Positions 60,203-64,000 of a DNA stretch of 64,000 nt are shown here, in pieces. Source of the DNA: Eumeta japonica (lineage: Eukaryota; Arthropoda; Insecta; Lepidoptera; Psychidae); NCBI GenBank assembly GCA_005406025.1, contig BGZK01000073.1, positions 186,001 through 250,000 on the forward strand, given 5' to 3'. Every line of letters starts with the position of its first letter. Position 1 is the stretch's first letter. The translations under genes and the position numbers were made by a program. A model generated the notes under the pieces. The model was given only the letters and a program-made list of their open reading frames with translations. It was not told the origin of the DNA and did no database searches.

Positions 60203-61469
60203 GTTTATCAATAAGATTTATTCCGATTTCGATTTGTATAACAATGAAAATAATATCTCTTTTATTATCAATGATGACATCGTCTTAAATCAAAAAGGAT
60301 GCACTCACGTACATAGCGAGTGTCAGTTTACACAAGACGAACCGAAACGAAGTAAACTATAAATATTATAGGTTTTCCTGAAATCTGTAAGTAAATAATT
60401 TTTTTTTGTTGTTTTTTCAAAATCTTTGACGCAGTTGTTTCGGAGATAAGGGGGATTGATCAATTTTCATTCACTTTCTTAAATAATTTTCGAACTACTT
60501 TAAAATTACAAAAAAAAAACATCGAGACTCTCACGATAAGCCCTTTCCTCTTTCATTTGATAATGTTACATGGTAGTTTTGCAATTCTTTTTTAATTTTT
60601 TTTATAATGTAAAAGTGACGCTCATATTCAAAATTAATTTATTTAATTTAAAGGTACGGATTTTTAAAAACGAAATTGATGCTATTCGCGACGAAAACAT
60701 TCCAGCGCACCCAGACGTACACACGGCGTGAACATACTTTCTTATTTTTAGTCCATATAATTCGTATAGACGAATTACGAACATGTGATTCGCAAATAGG
60801 AAAACATGGCTTTTTGGTGCAATTTATAGTGAAGTGTACATTTTAATATAGTTTTGTACATATAACTTAATTTGTAAATAAAGATATGAGTTTGTTTGAG
60901 TTTCAGTTCCGAAATGCATTTAACATGTATGCACTTTAGTACCTCGGTAATTCTTCAGAGGGCCGATCACGTGACAGATAGCGGCGCCCGTTTTGTTGTA
61001 CGGTCCGGGTTCGATGTCAGAAAATACCATAACTGTCCTGACGGTACAGCTTCACATCGAGGACAGATTTTGAGATCCGGACCGCTTCGATTTAATTGGT
61101 CTAAATTAGACCCATCTATTTGGTCGCTCTCTGCAGGACGAATCCGAGAATAGCAAAAAGTAGTATAAGAATGCAGCTGCATGCTGCATTCTGCCTGCAG
61201 ATACTCAGTACAGCACCTTCCTGCACTACTGCACTAGTATACAGTCTACTATAGTATATAGCATACGTGTAGACATATTGGGAGTGAAGCTCTGCACCTC
61301 TACAGACACCTAGTGTTCAGAGGTATTACTTCGACGATGTAAGTTGCCGTTCCTGCGAAATAGTGAAGCGATCAGAAAAAAAACCAAAAACGGGCCATAA
61401 GCGTGCGGGTGGTCCGTCACAGATAACCAAGGGTATTAAATAAAATCTGGATAAAGATATGACGACAAA
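60203..61469. other. intron 3, nothing firm
   Basis: At about 60270 TGACATCGTCTTAAATCAAA resembles the opening TGACAACGTCTTAAATTAGG of the elements at 23718 and 37787, but similarity stops there. The rest has no recognisable content. Confidence 0.3.
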
Positions 61470-62470
61470 AAAATGCAGATATAATTTTAATCTTTTTCAA
61501 AATGGTCTCCCTTACTGGTGCGTATTTATTAGATCTGCCAATTTTTTATTTGAACACATCTAAGACCGTTTGTCATAATGTTTGGCGGCAGCCGCGATCG
61601 TCGTCAGCATATCAATATCATTGGATATCATTTTTCGGGTTCGACGATAATAAGTAGTCACCGGGGGCCAAGTCTGGACTGTGCAGCCAGTGCTCCATGA
61701 CTGAACCCGTAATCACACGCAGCAACCTTTGCAGCTTGAACGGTGTGAACTAAACCATTATTAGACAGAAGCAGCGCGCCATTGGCCGATTTCCTCTTTA
61801 TTTTTTTAAATTTTTGATTTCAATTACAACAGAATATTGGCATGGTCTTCGTGATACTGACGTTTTTTTCTTTATATTCTGTCAGAAATATAAGGGATAT
61901 TGCAGACAGTCGTAAAAGGTGTTCTTCACGACCTTTCCAGCAGAAGGAACGATCTTGAATTCCTCTGGTTCAGCTGCTCCTCTAATATGATACTGCATTG
62001 TTAGCTTGGTTTCATAATGCTGAACCTAGATTCTATCTCCAGTAACAAATCTTTTTAAGACTGCGTCTGAATTTTTCGCATATAGCTCCAAAACTGCGAA
62101 CGCCTTTGATGCAGCGTCACCTTCGATGTACCTCGCGGTTACTTTTGATGTACAAGGTTGGTCATGAATGGTGTTGTGCCAACACGGCACCAACACAAAG
62201 ACCGAACCTATCACTTATCGATTTGATCTTCACTCGACAGTCTTCTGATTCTTCGTCACTTTTCCTACAACTTTCTTTGAAAGGGCTTCTCCAGACCAAG
62301 CGACACGAGGATCGTCTTCGATGCTCTGCCTCCCTCCTTTAAGTTCAACACTTTACAAAAGTAGATGACGAAGAGGCAGACTCTCAAAAACAGCATCCAT
62401 TTTCTCTTTAATGTATTCTCGGCTTCTATCTTATCTGTTTTAGAATTTAGTAACAACGCGATGTTCTAAA
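61470..62470 (-). pseudogene. mariner-like transposase, heavily decayed
   Basis: Minus-strand pieces in mixed frames: SDAVLKRFVTGD (first-Asp region, about 62075-62035), QHYETKLTMQYHIRGA-like sequence with GAAEPEEFKIVPSAGKVVKN (about 61985-61925), and a remnant of the third-Asp block near 61680. Order and span of about 1 kb fit a Tc1/mariner transposase. No terminal repeats found. It is the most diverged of the mariners in the window. Confidence 0.6.
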
Positions 62471-62479
62471 ATAAATGTT

Positions 62480-64000
62480 TTCTTTTACTTTTTTTTTTGC
62501 CCGTTGTGTATATGACCTGTATTTAAAATGTAGAAAAGCTTTGTACTTCAATACGTTGAACGGCCCTCGTAGATACCGCTCGTTCTATCTGCTACCAGTT
62601 TTCGCGCGTTGATGTTTCTAGCCTAGACGGAATGTATGTAACGTATGTGAGGATTTGGCAACTGTTGCGAAATAACTTTTCTAAATATATTGCTTTAGTT
62701 ACACATACCATGCCTACAGTTTTACGAGCTGGAAGGCAGATAAATAAACGGTCGTTTTAATTTCTCGGTGAAACGTTCACGTATTACCCAATTTCGCTAC
62801 CGGAATGTAACATTTAGGACACGATGAATGCAGTATCATGTGATGGTTAATGGTCTTATATCAGAGTTAGTAATGCGTTCTGAGAAATGAATTAATCAAA
62901 AATCTTGCAATTATTTTCTTTTATTATAATTGCGGATTAAATTTTAATTAATATTTTTTACAACCACTTCTAGTTTTTTTTCCTAAGTTTTTGTTGTTTT
63001 GATGGTTATTTCATAGACATTTGTTGCCATAAATTATATTAAGGTATCGATCCTTTATTGGTGCGTGCGGATCTGCGGACAAAAATTTGTGACATGTGTA
63101 TAACAACATAATGCGCAATGAGATTTTGTTGTAATAAAAAATTTCATCCCAGTTTCCATTTAATTAAATTCGAGTATATTTATCATTTATCATATGATAT
63201 GCCAATTTTATTCAATTATGATATCTACATATCGACATAACAGTACTTAATACGTTTTCTTAGTAAAACGATCCGTCAACACGATCAGTTAGCCCCCGAA
63301 ATTTTATTAACACACCGAACCCGGTGTATTATCGTAATTTTTACTCCGCCGCCTAAGACCGACCATAAAACTTGCGTCGTGTAAGTTCTCTGTGTGATGT
63401 GCACTTATTCGGTGTGCCCTGTGCGATGAATATAATGCAAATATTATATACTAGATCTTATTGAAACTTACGGCCACATAATACTCATTCACCTCCAAAA
63501 CAGCAAAAAACACACGCTCGTGCGCGCGTTATTCTGCGTCCTTTAACATGTAAAACAGATAAAAGTAATGTTTATGAGCATTCATGTCGAACGTCGCATG
63601 CCGTGACGGCTGTAATTATATTAAAACCGCCCTTATTCAAATCACCGCCGCCGCATTATTTGACGTGTTGTTTTTTTTGTTGAGGCGAGGATCGGAAATT
63701 ATTTTAAACAGTGGAAGGCCTGACCTTTTGTAAGCCGCGGAGTGCGTCTCCTCTCAAAATACGCGTCAGTTGTTTTTGTGTGTGATGTGGGAAATGTATG
63801 TTGCGTTCCATGCAGTATCTGCTCAGAGTCAAGTAGCGTAAGCGCATAAAATCGAAAAATATTTACGCGTCGGACAACTGAATACCAATTGTGACATCCT
63901 CGTTGTTATCGATTATGCGAACACAAATCTATGCCCATGTGTTAGAACGAAGAATCAATTCAATAAAACGCAATAAATATTGCCATTTTTTTTTACAATC
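62480..64000. other. intron 3 end of window, nothing recognised
   Basis: AT-rich with CpG-containing patches at 63280-63420 and 63600-63760. No kinase exon or repeat recognised. Confidence 0.35.

Larger units (their letters stand above)
45523..64000 (+). other. PIP5K intron 3, more than 18.4 kb, open at window end
   Basis: It begins at the GTGAGT donor after exon 3. I did not find a stretch continuing the kinase (the expected HTVG/SKPERD-type sequence) before 64000, so the next exon is probably outside. Contents are described in separate entries. Confidence 0.6.

Overview
This is nuclear DNA from an insect, most likely a moth or butterfly. It is AT-rich, almost all ORFs are short and random-looking, and the dispersed repeats are of types familiar from Lepidoptera: Helitrons starting TC and ending CTAG, tRNA-derived SINEs, and repeats ending in a motif like CGACTCGCACTTGGCCGG. 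No bacterial-style operons, rRNA genes or CRISPR arrays are present.

The only host gene I can support is the 5' part of a type I phosphatidylinositol 4-phosphate 5-kinase gene (PIP5K), on the + strand. Exon 1 (10219-10312) and exon 2 (10446-10489) encode an acidic, non-conserved N-terminus. A 34.9 kb intron follows, then exon 3 (45390-45522), which carries the family hallmark just upstream of the kinase core (TYKKIQSSQIMGSIQLG). Splice phases agree across all three exons. The rest of the kinase must lie beyond 64000, so the window from 10219 onward is mostly intron.

Layout: 1-165 is a mariner scrap. 409-7127 is a near full-length but decayed autonomous Helitron (zinc-finger N-terminus, HUH/Y2 Rep, PIF1-type helicase). 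7128-10218 is the flank and 5' region of the kinase gene. Intron 2 holds several mariner remnants, non-autonomous Helitrons, a two-copy element of about 460 bp (23718 and 37787), a dispersed repeat whose paralogous empty site also survives (28451-29100 against 29505-29757), SINEs and microsatellites. It also has a CpG-rich block ending in a consensus splice donor (42190-42715). Intron 3 holds a foldback (48483-48651), an inverted pair of MITEs (49806 and 60037), a PIF/Harbinger element with exact TIRs and TSD (51951-54969) that carries an antisense second ORF and a nested 241 bp MITE, and a last mariner remnant (61470-62470).

I see no previously undescribed biochemical system. The most informative structures are the empty/filled paralogous site, the Harbinger with antisense ORF, subterminal AGCATGCT arrays and a MITE whose target duplication overlaps its stop codon, the abrupt codon-usage change between PIP5K exons 2 and 3, and the possible alternative first exon at 42 kb.
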